64,000 nt of DNA. Origin: SAR202 cluster bacterium. Its GTDB lineage: Bacteria > Chloroflexota > Dehalococcoidia > Lucifugimonadales > UBA1123. The stretch's first letter is position 1. Each line of letters opens with the position of its first letter. Shown one piece after another: positions 16,761 through 25,512 of this stretch. Below the pieces are notes generated by a model that was not told the DNA's origin, ran no database searches, and saw nothing but the letters and a program-made list of their open reading frames with translations. The position numbers and the translations under genes were made by a program. The stretch spans positions 1 through 64,000 of the forward strand of contig JASMDM010000065.1 in the NCBI GenBank assembly GCA_030752795.1, written 5' to 3'.

Positions 16761-17723
16761 GTGGTGGTTAAAGAGCTTACCGGCGAACTCAGAGAGCAGG
16801 AGTCCCGCAGCCATCTGGCGCGAGCCTGGTCTCGCCTGATCAGGAAGAAGATCGCCGTTACGTGCATGGTGGCCTTGGTGCTGGTCTACTCTGCCGGCAT
16901 CTTTGCGCCGCTCATCTCGCCTTACGAATATACGGCCCAAGACTACGCGGCCGTTCGAAAACCTCCGACCGGTGAACACTGGGCCGGCACCGACCTCAAA
17001 GGCAGGGATATGTTGACGCGCGTGCTCTGGGGTATCCAGAACACCGTCGTCATCACGGTTGTCTCGATGGCGAGCGGCAGCCTCGTAATAGGGGTCACAT
17101 TGGGCTTGGTGTCGGGGTATTTCGGTAAACGTATCGATGCCGTGATTATGCGGGTCGGTGAGGTGTTCTCGTCTTTTCCGGACATCTTGCTGGTTATAAT
17201 CCTAGCAGCGACTCTGCGGCCTCGAATCTTGGATTGGGTTCGATGGCTGGAAGACAACACGTTCCTCGATGGGCTGGTGAGGAGCGGAATCGTGGACTAC
17301 ACGGTAATATTCCTGGCTCTCGTGTCGTTTAGTTGGTTCGGCATGGCACGGTTGGTGCGGGGCCAGGTGCTGTCTCTGAAAGAGACCCAGTTCATCGAAG
17401 CCGCCCGAGCTTTGGGCTCGTCAACGCCGAGGATCCTGTTTATCCATCTGCTTCCAAACGCAATAAGTCCGATCGTGGTTTCCGTCACGATGGGCATGGG
17501 TGCGATGATCGGCACGGAGATCATCCTCAGCTTCCTGGGACTCGGGATCCAACCGCCGCGACCGAGCCTGGGCCTGATGTTGCAAGAGGCAGGAAGCCTG
17601 AGCGCACTGCGCCAGGTTCCATGGATGCTCCTGACACCGGGTCTGGTCGCCTGGACGCTCGTGCTGGGCTGGAACCTGCTGGGCGACGCCCTCAACGACG
17701 TGCTCAACCCGCGAACCCGGTAG
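16761..17723 (+). CDS. ABC transporter permease, DppC/OppC type
   Basis: 320 residues, probable GTG start at 16761, 17 bases after the preceding permease gene. Features: an N-terminal cytosolic tail, a first helix (ITVTCMVALVLVYSAGIF region), the DppC-typical GTDLKGRDMLTRVLWG segment, and the coupling-loop motif QFIEAARALGSSTPRILFIHLLPNA. It ends GDALNDVLNPRTR as OppC proteins do. It pairs with the upstream DppB-type subunit in one transporter. No ATPase follows. Confidence 0.92.
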   Translation: MVVKELTGELREQESRSHLARAWSRLIRKKIAVTCMVALVLVYSAGIFAPLISPYEYTAQDYAAVRKPPTGEHWAGTDLKGRDMLTRVLWGIQNTVVITVVSMASGSLVIGVTLGLVSGYFGKRIDAVIMRVGEVFSSFPDILLVIILAATLRPRILDWVRWLEDNTFLDGLVRSGIVDYTVIFLALVSFSWFGMARLVRGQVLSLKETQFIEAARALGSSTPRILFIHLLPNAISPIVVSVTMGMGAMIGTEIILSFLGLGIQPPRPSLGLMLQEAGSLSALRQVPWMLLTPGLVAWTLVLGWNLLGDALNDVLNPRTR

Positions 17724-17744
17724 ACTTCCCCCGCTCGAACAGCG

Positions 17745-17790
17745 GTGTCGTTCTGAACCTTCCGCAGAAGGTGAAGGATCTCGGGTCGCG
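17745..17790. repeat. Short palindromic dispersed repeat
   Basis: Segment with GTCGTTCTGAACCTTCCGC then AGAAGG..GGATCTCGG, containing the palindrome CCTTC..GAAGG. Related forms occur at about 2906-2944, 26826-26870 and 26944-26990. The surrounding 17724-18008 gap shows no gene. Confidence 0.45.
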
Positions 17791-18008
17791 CAGGAAGTCA
17801 CATTGGTTTCGTATTCCATCCAGCGATCCCGCTCGAGAATGCAATTGACGGGCAGTGCGTCTTGCCTCTTCGTCGGACTCCCCACCGATTCATCCTCGGT
17901 ACGGCGGCGCCTGCGTGCTGGTAGCGGACGCTGTGTATGATTGACACCCAAATGCCGCACTCCTAAACTGCCGGTACCGACGAACTCACAATCACGGGAG
18001 AACAATCG

Positions 18009-18980
18009 ATGGCATTCAATCTTCTGATCGTGCGCGGTCCAGCAAGTGCCGGACAATCTGCAATCGACGCCTGGCCTGCCGAGCTTCGTGCGGCGATTCC
18101 GGGCATCACGGTGAACGTCGCCACGTCCGAGGGCGAGGCGATGGAGATGATCGGCGAAGCGGACGCGGCATTCGGCGACATCCGGCCCGAGCTGCTCGCT
18201 CGAGGGGAGAAGCTCCGCTGGATCGCGTGCCCCCAGGCGGGCCCACCGGCCGGGTATTACCACGGCGAATTGGTCGACAGCGACGTCGTTGTCACAAACA
18301 CCCGAGAGATCTACAACGATCACATCTCAAACCACATCATGTCGTTCGTACTGTCGTTCGCGAGAGGATTGCACGTTTACGTCCAGCAACAAATGCGCGG
18401 AGATTGGGCGCCCGGATATGAGATTGTGAACCTGCCGGACGCGACGGCGATAATCGTCGGAGTGGGCGGCATCGGCGCCGAGACGGCTCGCCTGTGCTCG
18501 GAGTTCGGCATGAACGTTCTGGGCATCGACCCGCGAGTGACAGATCCGCCCCAAGGCGTCGCTGAGTTGCACAATTCCGAAGCCCTCGGCGAACTGCTGC
18601 CGAGGGCCGATTTCGTTATCGCCACCGCGCCCGAAACACCTGCGACACAGGGAATGTTTAACGCCGACTTGTTCGGGCGCATGAACCCCGGCGCTCACTT
18701 CATCAACATCGGCCGCGGCGCAACCGTAATACTTGACGACCTAGTGGACGCGTTGACCTCTGGCAAGATCAGAGGCGCGGCGTTGGATGTCTTCCAGGTG
18801 GAGCCGCTGCCCTCAAATCACGCACTGTGGTCGATGCCCAATGTGATCATCACACCTCATTGCGCCGGAGCCGGACCGTACCTAGACGATCGTAGGCTCG
18901 AGTTGTTTATCGACAACTGCACCAGATTCAACGAAGGCCAAACACTGCTCAACGTGGTGGATAAAGCCAATTGGTTTTGA
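18009..18980 (+). CDS. D-2-hydroxyacid dehydrogenase, NAD-binding
   Basis: 323 residues. Rossmann motif AIIVGVGGIGAETARL (about residues 150-165), catalytic Arg in NIGRGATVILDDL, Glu in DVFQVEPLP and His in ITPHCAG, all in family order. The N-terminal substrate domain is divergent. It probably reduces or oxidises a 2-oxo/2-hydroxy acid; the actual acid is unknown. It is separate from the ABC transporter by about 285 bases and followed by the exonuclease gene. It is a different subtype from the enzyme at the window start. Confidence 0.9.
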   Translation: MAFNLLIVRGPASAGQSAIDAWPAELRAAIPGITVNVATSEGEAMEMIGEADAAFGDIRPELLARGEKLRWIACPQAGPPAGYYHGELVDSDVVVTNTREIYNDHISNHIMSFVLSFARGLHVYVQQQMRGDWAPGYEIVNLPDATAIIVGVGGIGAETARLCSEFGMNVLGIDPRVTDPPQGVAELHNSEALGELLPRADFVIATAPETPATQGMFNADLFGRMNPGAHFINIGRGATVILDDLVDALTSGKIRGAALDVFQVEPLPSNHALWSMPNVIITPHCAGAGPYLDDRRLELFIDNCTRFNEGQTLLNVVDKANWF

Positions 18981-19044
18981 GGTCGACTTCGGATGCCTTT
19001 TTCGATGTGTGCCGTGTTGGGTTCGGGAATGGGAGAGGACGCGA

Positions 19045-19917
19045 ATGAAGGTTCACTTGGTGGACGGCACTTACGAACTGTTCCGAGCTCACTTCGGAAT
19101 GCCGCCGGCGGCGGCGCCTGACGGGCGTTCCGTGAGCGCGGTGAGCGGCCTGATCCAGACGCTGCTCTCGTTGCTCCGCCAGGACGACGCAACACACGTC
19201 GCCTGCGCGTTCGATCACGTGGTCGAGTCGTTCCGCAACGATCTTTTCGACGGCTACAAAACCGGCGAAAACGTTCCCGACGAGCTGTTCGCGCAGTTCG
19301 AGCTCGCCGAAGAGGCCGCGTCCGCGCTGGGAATCGCGGTTTGGCCGATGACCGAGTTCGAGGCTGACGACGCGCTAGCGACCGCCGCGGCCAGATGGTC
19401 ATCCGATCCGCGCGTCGACCAGATTGTGATCTGCTCTCCGGACAAAGATCTGTGTCAGATGGTTCGCGGCGACAGAATCGTTTGTCTCGATCGACGTCGC
19501 GAGTTGACCCGCGATGCGGACGGCGTTCGTGAACGATTCGGCGTCGACCCGGAATCGATTCCCGATTATCTGGCGCTGGTGGGGGACGCCGCCGATGGCA
19601 TACCAGGCGTTCCGCGCTGGGGAGCGAAAGGGTCGGCCGCGGTCCTGGCGCGATACCTGCACATCGAGCACATTCCGCCCGACTCGAACGACTGGGATGT
19701 GACCGTTCGAGGCGCCGCTGGATTGGCGCGAACCCTTGCCGAGCACCGCGAAGATGCGGCGCTGTACAAGACGTTGGCGACGCTGCGGACGGATGTCCCG
19801 ATCGACGAAACCCTGGACGAAATCGAGTGGACCGGCGCCTACAAAGGTCGATACATACAACTGTGTGCCGAGTTGGGATTGGGCCGATTGTCGGACACGC
19901 CTCGAGTGTGGCGTTGA
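19045..19917 (+). CDS. 5'-3' exonuclease (polymerase I N-terminal-like)
   Basis: About 290 residues from ATG 19045. It matches the FEN/5'-nuclease fold: MKVHLVDGTYELFRAHF at the start, a helical arch region, acidic metal site EFEADDALATAA, SPDKDLCQMV and the helix-hairpin-helix region PDYLALVGDAADGIPGVPRWG. Acts on flap or 5' ends during repair or Okazaki processing. It stands alone without a polymerase domain. A stand-alone copy suggests a paralogue of, or split from, DNA polymerase I; polA is not visible here. Confidence 0.92.
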   Translation: MKVHLVDGTYELFRAHFGMPPAAAPDGRSVSAVSGLIQTLLSLLRQDDATHVACAFDHVVESFRNDLFDGYKTGENVPDELFAQFELAEEAASALGIAVWPMTEFEADDALATAAARWSSDPRVDQIVICSPDKDLCQMVRGDRIVCLDRRRELTRDADGVRERFGVDPESIPDYLALVGDAADGIPGVPRWGAKGSAAVLARYLHIEHIPPDSNDWDVTVRGAAGLARTLAEHREDAALYKTLATLRTDVPIDETLDEIEWTGAYKGRYIQLCAELGLGRLSDTPRVWR

Positions 19918-19947
19918 GGCTGTCCAAGCAGACCTGAAACGGAGGAG

Positions 19948-20019
19948 TACCCCCGGTGGGACTCGAACCCACGCACCTGGCTCCGGAGGCCAGTGCTCTA
20001 TCCTCTGAGCTACGGGGGC
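19948..20019 (-). tRNA. tRNA-Arg (anticodon CCG)
   Basis: Read on the minus strand it folds as a normal cloverleaf. Acceptor GCCCCCG pairs with the 3' strand, with one G-U. The D arm is followed by an anticodon stem CTGGC/GCCAG with seven-base loop CTCCGGA, anticodon CCG. The T arm contains GTGGGTTCGAGTCCCAC. CCA is not encoded. It reads Arg CGG codons. Confidence 0.93.
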
Positions 20020-20120
20020 AGGAAACGATACAAATATAGCAGGGGGTGTTAGAATCGGACAAGTCAGGGCGATGAAACGTTAGGGTGCCCACCTCGCCTA
20101 AAGTAGATAGCTCAAGGGGG

Positions 20121-20149
20121 TTGACATCCCAAGCACCAGTGAATATGAT
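20121..20149 (+). promoter_or_regulatory. Sigma-70-type promoter of the collagen-like lipoprotein gene
   Basis: A perfect -35 TTGACA (20121-20126), a 17-base spacer and -10 TATGAT (20144-20149). The implied transcript has a leader of about 110 bases with a small hairpin (TCGCCGG/CCGGCGA at about 20167-20186) before the ATG at 20268. One of the best promoter matches in the window. Confidence 0.8.
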
Positions 20150-20267
20150 TATGCCGCTGTTAAGCGTCGCCGGAGTCACCGGCGAAGTCTTTGTATGTCC
20201 AGTCTTAATTTTCTGGCATTAAGTCAAGCAAATAGCTTGGACTCTGGTATTTCAGAGAGGGGGTCAG

Positions 20268-21158
20268 ATGAGAAAGCGTTTTCCTTTGAAGGGCATGGTG
20301 ATTGCCCTGCTTTCCTCCGTTCTTGTGTTCGCGTTAATCGCTTGTGAGGGTGCGCCTGGCGAGCCAGGCAACCCCGGCCTCCCTGGCCCCCCTGGCAACC
20401 CCGGAAACCCGGGCGCACAGGGCATACAAGGCATACAAGGCTCCGCTGGCGAACCTGGATTCTCCGGCTTGCCCGGTAACCCAGGCAACCCTGGCGCCAG
20501 CGGACCTCCCGGTCCACAAGGAATCGCTGGCTTGGACGGCGAGGACGCGGTATCTCCGTCTGCACGACTCACGTCTAGCAAAGACATGATAGCGACCGCT
20601 GGAGACCCGTTCACGGTTTCGGGCTCAGGCTTCCAGGCTAATGAGCCGGTCACGCTGTTGATTCAGGTCAACCAGACTTTGCAGATCATCATCGGCGGAG
20701 CTCGCGGAGCTCAGGTTGTGGCCAACGAGGCCGGAGCCTTCTCCATCGACTTCCCTGAGATCGGCGGACGTGCCACAAGCCTTGAAAGAGCACTTGGCGT
20801 TAGGTCCCTCGCCGCGAACGGAATCCTTGGGAGCCGCGCAAGCACACCGATCAAGGTTATCGACGAAGCGCCCGATGTTCCAGCGATTGACACGACGTTG
20901 GCCGCGGGAGCCGCAGTCGTCGGCGAGCGGATCTCGCTCTGGGGCTCAGGCTTCAACGCGAACGAAGCAGTCGTGATGCTCGCGGTCGGCGCGTCCGGCG
21001 GCAGCGACCGAATCGTTGCCAGCGCGATGGCCAACGACTCCGGCGCGTTCGCAACAGACGCGACGAATACGATGGAAATCGGTGTGTACACACTGAAAGC
21101 AATTGGCTCAAGTGGCTCAACCGCTACCGCTCCTCTGGTGATTCTAGAGAGCAAGTAG
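20268..21158 (+). CDS. Collagen-like lipoprotein with two beta-sandwich-like repeats
   Basis: 296 residues. The signal peptide ends in a lipobox (FALIAC, Cys about 26), so it is a surface lipoprotein. Residues about 28-90 are Gly-X-Y triplets rich in Pro and Asn, for example [19 protein letters not shown], of the kind that form a bacterial collagen triple helix. Two similar domains follow, each with the motif G-S-G-F-x-A-N-E (about 123-130 and 224-231), and look like Ig- or IPT-like folds. A trimer exposed on the cell surface is likely (inference). The gene has its own strong promoter and terminator. Function (adhesion, envelope) is not known. Confidence 0.85.
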   Translation: MRKRFPLKGMVIALLSSVLVFALIACEGAPGEPGNPGLPGPPGNPGNPGAQGIQGIQGSAGEPGFSGLPGNPGNPGASGPPGPQGIAGLDGEDAVSPSARLTSSKDMIATAGDPFTVSGSGFQANEPVTLLIQVNQTLQIIIGGARGAQVVANEAGAFSIDFPEIGGRATSLERALGVRSLAANGILGSRASTPIKVIDEAPDVPAIDTTLAAGAAVVGERISLWGSGFNANEAVVMLAVGASGGSDRIVASAMANDSGAFATDATNTMEIGVYTLKAIGSSGSTATAPLVILESK

Positions 21159-21916
21159 CTGACCCCGAGTCTGGTCAAACAGGCTCGACCGGTTGAATCT
21201 ATCGATACCCCTGGTCGTTTTCGGCCAGGGGTATCGTCGTTTGCGGAGCCTGCGCCGATCTGGTCATTCGATGAACGTCGTGCGGCCGGTCTTGAGCGCC
21301 GAGTGACAGGGCGCCGACGCGATGTTAGGCCAATTCGCTCTTGCAGACGACTTTCGCCTTGATCGTGCCGAAGCGCGTGGCCTGGAGTCCTGCAGGCGTC
21401 AGTAGGTCTTGCGCAACCACAATGCCCGGGAATGTGGCAACGGTGACGTACGCGTGGTTCACTCTGTCATCGCCGCCCCAGGTGTCAGGGCTAACGGCTC
21501 TCCAAAAGAGAGTCTCTCGCGCGACGAACGGGCAAGCACGCGGCGTCGGGCGTTGGCAGGCGCATGCGACATACCACGATCACAGCCCGCCGCGATTGCA
21601 AGCACGTGATTCGGGACGGACCTGCCATGATTTGAACCGGACAACTCACGATTTCGGAATTGCTGGCACGGTCCGGATCGATTTCGGTGGTAGGCCAGCG
21701 CATCGACACCCGCGTCTAAGCCCATAATGCCGATCCCGCGTTTATTGCTAGCAACGGCGCCTGGGAGGCAAGGCTTCGGGGGGACGGCGTGACGTTGAGC
21801 TCGGCGGACGCGGAGAAGAGGCGGGGAGAGCGGTCCCAGCGCATCGGCGCAGGGTTTGGGTGAGCTTCCTCGGGACGGGTGACACTCAAGGTCACAGGAC
21901 AGAGCAAACCACAGCG
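21159..21916. other. Gene-free stretch, possible gene remnant
   Basis: After the terminator at 21203-21240 no gene with a start codon is supported. A minus-strand open stretch at about 21333-21580 has protein-like composition (for example WGGDDRVNHAYVTVA and TFPGIVVAQDLLTPAG, ending VVCKSELA then stop), but it has no start codon and is preceded by a stop. It may be a decayed 3' fragment of an unidentified gene. Confidence 0.35.
21203..21240 (+). terminator. Intrinsic terminator after the collagen-like gene
   Basis: A 12-base-pair stem, CGATACCCCTGG with CCAGGGGTATCG (21203-21214 with 21225-21236), with a ten-base loop and a short T-containing tail. About 45 bases after the collagen-like lipoprotein stop. 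Confidence 0.8.
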
Positions 21917-23170
21917 TTATTCCGGATGGACCGTTCGCGTGACCTTCAGCATCTTCATGCGCCGCCCCAGGGTCGACATAACCTCGATTCGGAGTCCGTT
22001 GTACTGAACGATGTCGCCCACGTTGGCGATCTTGCCGATTTGGTCGAACACGAATCCGCCCACCGTGTCGAATCCGTCACTCTCGACGGAAACCTGAAGC
22101 ACTTCATTTAGCTGATCGATGTTGACCCGCGCGTCGACCATATACTCGTTCGGGCCTGTCGGTTGGATATCCGGTTCGGTCACGTCAAATTCGTCTTGAA
22201 TCTCGCCGACAATCTCTTCGAGAAGGTCCTCAATCGTGACGATGCCTGAAACGCCGCCGTACTCGTCAACCACGATCGCGAGATGAAGCCGCTTTTCTTG
22301 AAATTCGTCCAGCAATCCTTCGAGCGTCTTCGATTCAGGGATGAACAACGCCGGTCTGGCGACGTCCAGCGCCGTCAATCCTTCGAGCGATTCGTCGGCC
22401 AGGTAATGAAGCAAATCGCGTGCGTGAGCGACGCCTTCAACATGGTCGAGATCGGTCGTGAACACCGGCACTCGGCTGTGTCCGCCTTCGAGCATCTGTT
22501 CCGCCAGCTCGCTGACGGGTGTGCCGGCCTCGGCGGCGACAACATCGACTCTCGGCACCATGATCTCACGCGCGATCGTTGTGTCGAGCTGTACGACCGC
22601 CCTGATCATCCGTACTTCGTGTTCGTCGAGGTCTTCCTGTGGCGGCGAAACCTCCAAATCCATCTCGATGCCGCGATCTTCGGTTGAATCCTCGCCTTGT
22701 GGACTCCAGGGGAATCCGCGAAGTAAAAAGGATTGTGCCAACAGAATCGGATACAACGGGAATGACAGCGCACGCGCGGTTCGAGAAGCGGCCGGCATCA
22801 GCGCATCGGGCCAGACGATCGCGACTGCGCGTGAGACAGCCAGCAGCAAGCCCAACCCTGCCATCGTTCCGGTCTCGACCACGGAGATCAGAACCCAGTC
22901 GGTGCCCGATCGCGATACCACCAACGCCGCCATCGACAGCACGGTCGCGGCAACCGCGGCCAGATTCAGCAGCCGGAGAGGGGCTGTTGCCCCGCCGGGG
23001 ATTCGGCGCAACGCCTCCAAGTCAGGGTCGTCCTCGACCGGTTCCGGACGCAAAATGCCGGTCCGTACTCGGAGCGTCAACGCGATGACGGTCGCGGCGA
23101 TTTCAGTCAATCCGAAGACGACGATTGAAATCGCAAGCGCTAACGCCGATAACGTACTGTCAGTCTCCAA
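21917..23170 (-). CDS. Membrane CBS/CorC-HlyC family protein (hemolysin-like, CNNM-related)
   Basis: 417 residues. The N-terminal third has four predicted membrane segments (ALALAISIVVFGLTEIAATV, LNLAAVAATVLSMAALVV, ETGTMAGLGLLLAVSRAVAI, a short fourth). A pair of CBS domains follows (about 195-320: IMVPRVDVVA, GHSRVPVFT, HLAIVVDEYGGVSGIVT). The C-terminal CorC_HlyC domain (about 335-417) ends the protein. Family members are linked to Mg2+/Co2+ efflux or homeostasis; the hemolysin name is historical. The DUF21 membrane domain is rather divergent. Its start lies 30 bases from the end of glmU, reading the same way, so the two may be co-transcribed. Confidence 0.85.
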   Translation of the reverse strand: METDSTLSALALAISIVVFGLTEIAATVIALTLRVRTGILRPEPVEDDPDLEALRRIPGGATAPLRLLNLAAVAATVLSMAALVVSRSGTDWVLISVVETGTMAGLGLLLAVSRAVAIVWPDALMPAASRTARALSFPLYPILLAQSFLLRGFPWSPQGEDSTEDRGIEMDLEVSPPQEDLDEHEVRMIRAVVQLDTTIAREIMVPRVDVVAAEAGTPVSELAEQMLEGGHSRVPVFTTDLDHVEGVAHARDLLHYLADESLEGLTALDVARPALFIPESKTLEGLLDEFQEKRLHLAIVVDEYGGVSGIVTIEDLLEEIVGEIQDEFDVTEPDIQPTGPNEYMVDARVNIDQLNEVLQVSVESDGFDTVGGFVFDQIGKIANVGDIVQYNGLRIEVMSTLGRRMKMLKVTRTVHPE

Positions 23171-23199
23171 TGCGGTCGCCTGGAACGTGCTTCAGGGGT

Positions 23200-24567
23200 T
23201 TAGCCCGAGTCTTGAGTATTCGGATCGGGCTTTTTGCGAATGATTCTGGCCGGCGCCCCGATGGCGCCGGAATCGGGAGGAACGTCTTTGTTGATCACGG
23301 AGCCTGTCCCCGTGTAAGACCTGGCGCCAATCGTGAGCGGCGCGACCATCATCGTATCGCACCCGATGAACACGTCATCTCCGATGATCGTGCGGCTCTT
23401 CTGTTCGCCGTCGAAGTTGCACGTTATCGAGCCCGCTCCGATGTTGACGTTCGCGCCGATCTCAGCGTCGCCGAGGTAGCTGAAGTGTCCGGATTTGGTG
23501 CCGATTCCGAGCCGGCTGTTCTTGACCTCGGAGTAGTTGCCAATGTGTACGTCCCGCTCGAGATAGGAGCCGCTTCTCAGATGACTGAACGGGCCGACGT
23601 CGACGCGGTCCTCCAGGACGGCGTCCTCGATAACCGATGCCTGTACTTCGCAATCCGAGCCCAGCGTCGAATCGGAAACGATGGAGTTCGGGCCGATCTT
23701 GCACCGAGGTCCGATCGCCGTGCGTCCGGTAATGTGCGTGTTGGGCAGAATGACGGTGTCCTGGCCGATCTTGGCGGTGTAGTCGATGTAGACGGAGCTT
23801 GGATCCGGCATCGATACGCCTTCGAGCATCCAGTGTTCGCGGATTCGTTGCCGCAAGACAGCCTCAGCGCGAGCGAGCTCGATCCGGTTGTTGACCCCGA
23901 ACGCCTCGGCGCCGTCGGACACCTGGACCGATTCGACGATGAGACCTTGCTCCGCCGCGGCCGTTACCAGGTCGGTGAGGTATATCTCGCCGGTCTCGGA
24001 GGGCTCAAGTTTTGGGAGCGTATCCCAAAGCCAGCGAGACTGGACGAAGTAAACGCCGGCGTTGATCTCTGTCGAGGCTCCGCTAAGGTCCGAAAATGCC
24101 CTCTCTTCGACGATCTCCTGCACGGATCCGTCGTTGCCTCTGACGACGCGCCCGAGGCCGGCTGGTTCCGTGAGCGTCGATGTGAGTACGGTGAGGACCG
24201 CTTCCTTTTCGGCGTGGCGTTGCAGAATCGCTTTAAACGTCTCTTGTTTCACGAGCGGCACGTCGCCGTTGAGCAACATGACGTGGCCGTCCATGGGGAG
24301 CATTCCGCGAGCTTGAAGCACCGCGTGACCCGTGCCGAGCGGTTCGTCCTGGACCGCGTAACGCGCAGAGCCGTCGAGCGAATCTTTGATCGAATCGGTG
24401 TTCGGCGCAATCACGACTACGATCGGTCCGATTCCGGCGGCCGTCGCATTGTCCACGACGACGCCGATCATTTCACGCCCGCATAATTGGTGCAGCGCTT
24501 TGGGGGTGTCGGACTTCATTCGCGTGCCCTGACCGGCGGTCAGAACGATGGCGGGTGGAGTGATCAT
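23200..24567 (-). CDS. glmU: Bifunctional UDP-GlcNAc pyrophosphorylase / GlcN-1-P acetyltransferase
   Basis: 455 residues, the usual GlmU length. The N-terminal uridylyltransferase domain carries VLTAGQGTRMKSDTPKAL, LNGDVPLV and EINAGVYF. The C-terminal half is a left-handed beta-helix of hexapeptide repeats (IGPRCKIGPNS, VHIGNYSEVKNSRLG) with the acetyltransferase segment FSYLGDAEIGANVNIGAG. It makes UDP-N-acetylglucosamine, the precursor of peptidoglycan and surface glycans. The family pattern is L-A-A-G; here the first alanine is Thr, which is tolerated. It is the first gene of a likely two-gene unit with the CBS membrane protein. Confidence 0.95.
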   Translation of the reverse strand: MITPPAIVLTAGQGTRMKSDTPKALHQLCGREMIGVVVDNATAAGIGPIVVVIAPNTDSIKDSLDGSARYAVQDEPLGTGHAVLQARGMLPMDGHVMLLNGDVPLVKQETFKAILQRHAEKEAVLTVLTSTLTEPAGLGRVVRGNDGSVQEIVEERAFSDLSGASTEINAGVYFVQSRWLWDTLPKLEPSETGEIYLTDLVTAAAEQGLIVESVQVSDGAEAFGVNNRIELARAEAVLRQRIREHWMLEGVSMPDPSSVYIDYTAKIGQDTVILPNTHITGRTAIGPRCKIGPNSIVSDSTLGSDCEVQASVIEDAVLEDRVDVGPFSHLRSGSYLERDVHIGNYSEVKNSRLGIGTKSGHFSYLGDAEIGANVNIGAGSITCNFDGEQKSRTIIGDDVFIGCDTMMVAPLTIGARSYTGTGSVINKDVPPDSGAIGAPARIIRKKPDPNTQDSG

Positions 24568-24913
24568 GGCCCCAAAAACAAAGCGCGCCTGTTGGAGGCG
24601 CCGTCGGAGCCGCGCCGAGGCGCGAAGACTTTAGGAGATCTGTCAGAATCGTCCACTGTGCCGCAATGCTAGCAGAGGGTGTTGTACGTGTCAATCAACC
24701 GCGCCTGGCGATCACGCTGTGAGGACCATAACACGCCTTCATTCGGCCGTAGGTTGCGATTGTCGATGACGCTGGATTGTCGCGTTTACCGAAACGTGCC
24801 CAAATGGCGCCATAACCGAACACGTTCATGACTGAGGTTTCGCTCACGCAATCAGGCTTTGTAGTAGAATCAAAACCGGTGTTGTCCCGCGAAATGAATC
24901 GCCGTGAGTAGCT
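24568..24913. other. Divergent intergenic region
   Basis: 346 bases between the divergent glmU and DUF4178-like genes. It should carry both promoters, but only a weak -10-like TAGAAT (24865-24870, plus strand) is visible. No RNA gene or frame is supported. Confidence 0.4.
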
Positions 24914-25486
24914 GTGTTTGGATCGCTGTTCGGTAAAAAGAAACGTCGCTCGAAGTCGAGTGAACCGTTGAAGGACGATTCGATCCGGTCGGCCGGCGTC
25001 GATGACGTGGTCGTAATTCCGGGCTTCTCGCCCACATTCGAAGACGCCTACTTCATCGTGGAGAGCAAGAACCGCCTGGAAAGCGCGTTCGGCAGGGCTT
25101 ACGAACTCATCGCCGTGGACGGAGATCGAAGGGTCTCCATCGAATGGCACGACGACAGCGAACTGCTGATCCTCGTTACCGAACATGACGAGACGATCGG
25201 TTTGTCCGAAATCGGGTTGGATGAGCAAACCCTCTCCGCATGGGACGACAACAAGTCGACGGAGAACTTCGTCGAGTTCGAAGACAAGAAGTACTTCTAC
25301 CGAACCAGCTACGAAGTTCTGTACTACAAAGACACCGTCGGCGCCGGCGAAGGTTTTTGGCTGTGGGACTTTGGCAACGAGGATGGAGAACACGGTGTCT
25401 CCGTGGTTAAATGGGAAGGAATGCCGTTTGAGGCCTATCAATCCGTGATAGTGTCGCCGCATATCGTGCGCGTGTATCGGAAGTAA
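24914..25486 (+). CDS. DUF4178-like protein
   Basis: 190 residues from GTG 24914. No signal peptide or membrane segment. The basic N terminus (GKKKRRSKS) is followed by a beta-rich body containing YELIAVDGDRRVSIEWHDD, WDDNKSTENFVEFEDKKYFY and GFWLWDFGNEDGEHGVSVVKW, resembling the DUF4178 domain with its W/Y-rich repeats. DUF4178 genes often sit next to DUF350 genes and polyamine genes; here DUF350 follows 26 bases later. Biochemical function is unknown. The domain call is by pattern and could be wrong. Confidence 0.6.
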   Translation: MFGSLFGKKKRRSKSSEPLKDDSIRSAGVDDVVVIPGFSPTFEDAYFIVESKNRLESAFGRAYELIAVDGDRRVSIEWHDDSELLILVTEHDETIGLSEIGLDEQTLSAWDDNKSTENFVEFEDKKYFYRTSYEVLYYKDTVGAGEGFWLWDFGNEDGEHGVSVVKWEGMPFEAYQSVIVSPHIVRVYRK

Positions 25487-25512
25487 CACCGGGCTGTAGA
25501 AGGGGAAGACAA

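Noticed and set aside
18857-20179. Long minus-strand frame across the exonuclease gene and tRNA
   Set aside because: Arg/Pro/Ser-rich antisense shadow; it includes the tRNA.
23125-24486. Long plus-strand frame opposite glmU
   Set aside because: Antisense shadow of glmU; Arg/Asp-rich without domains.
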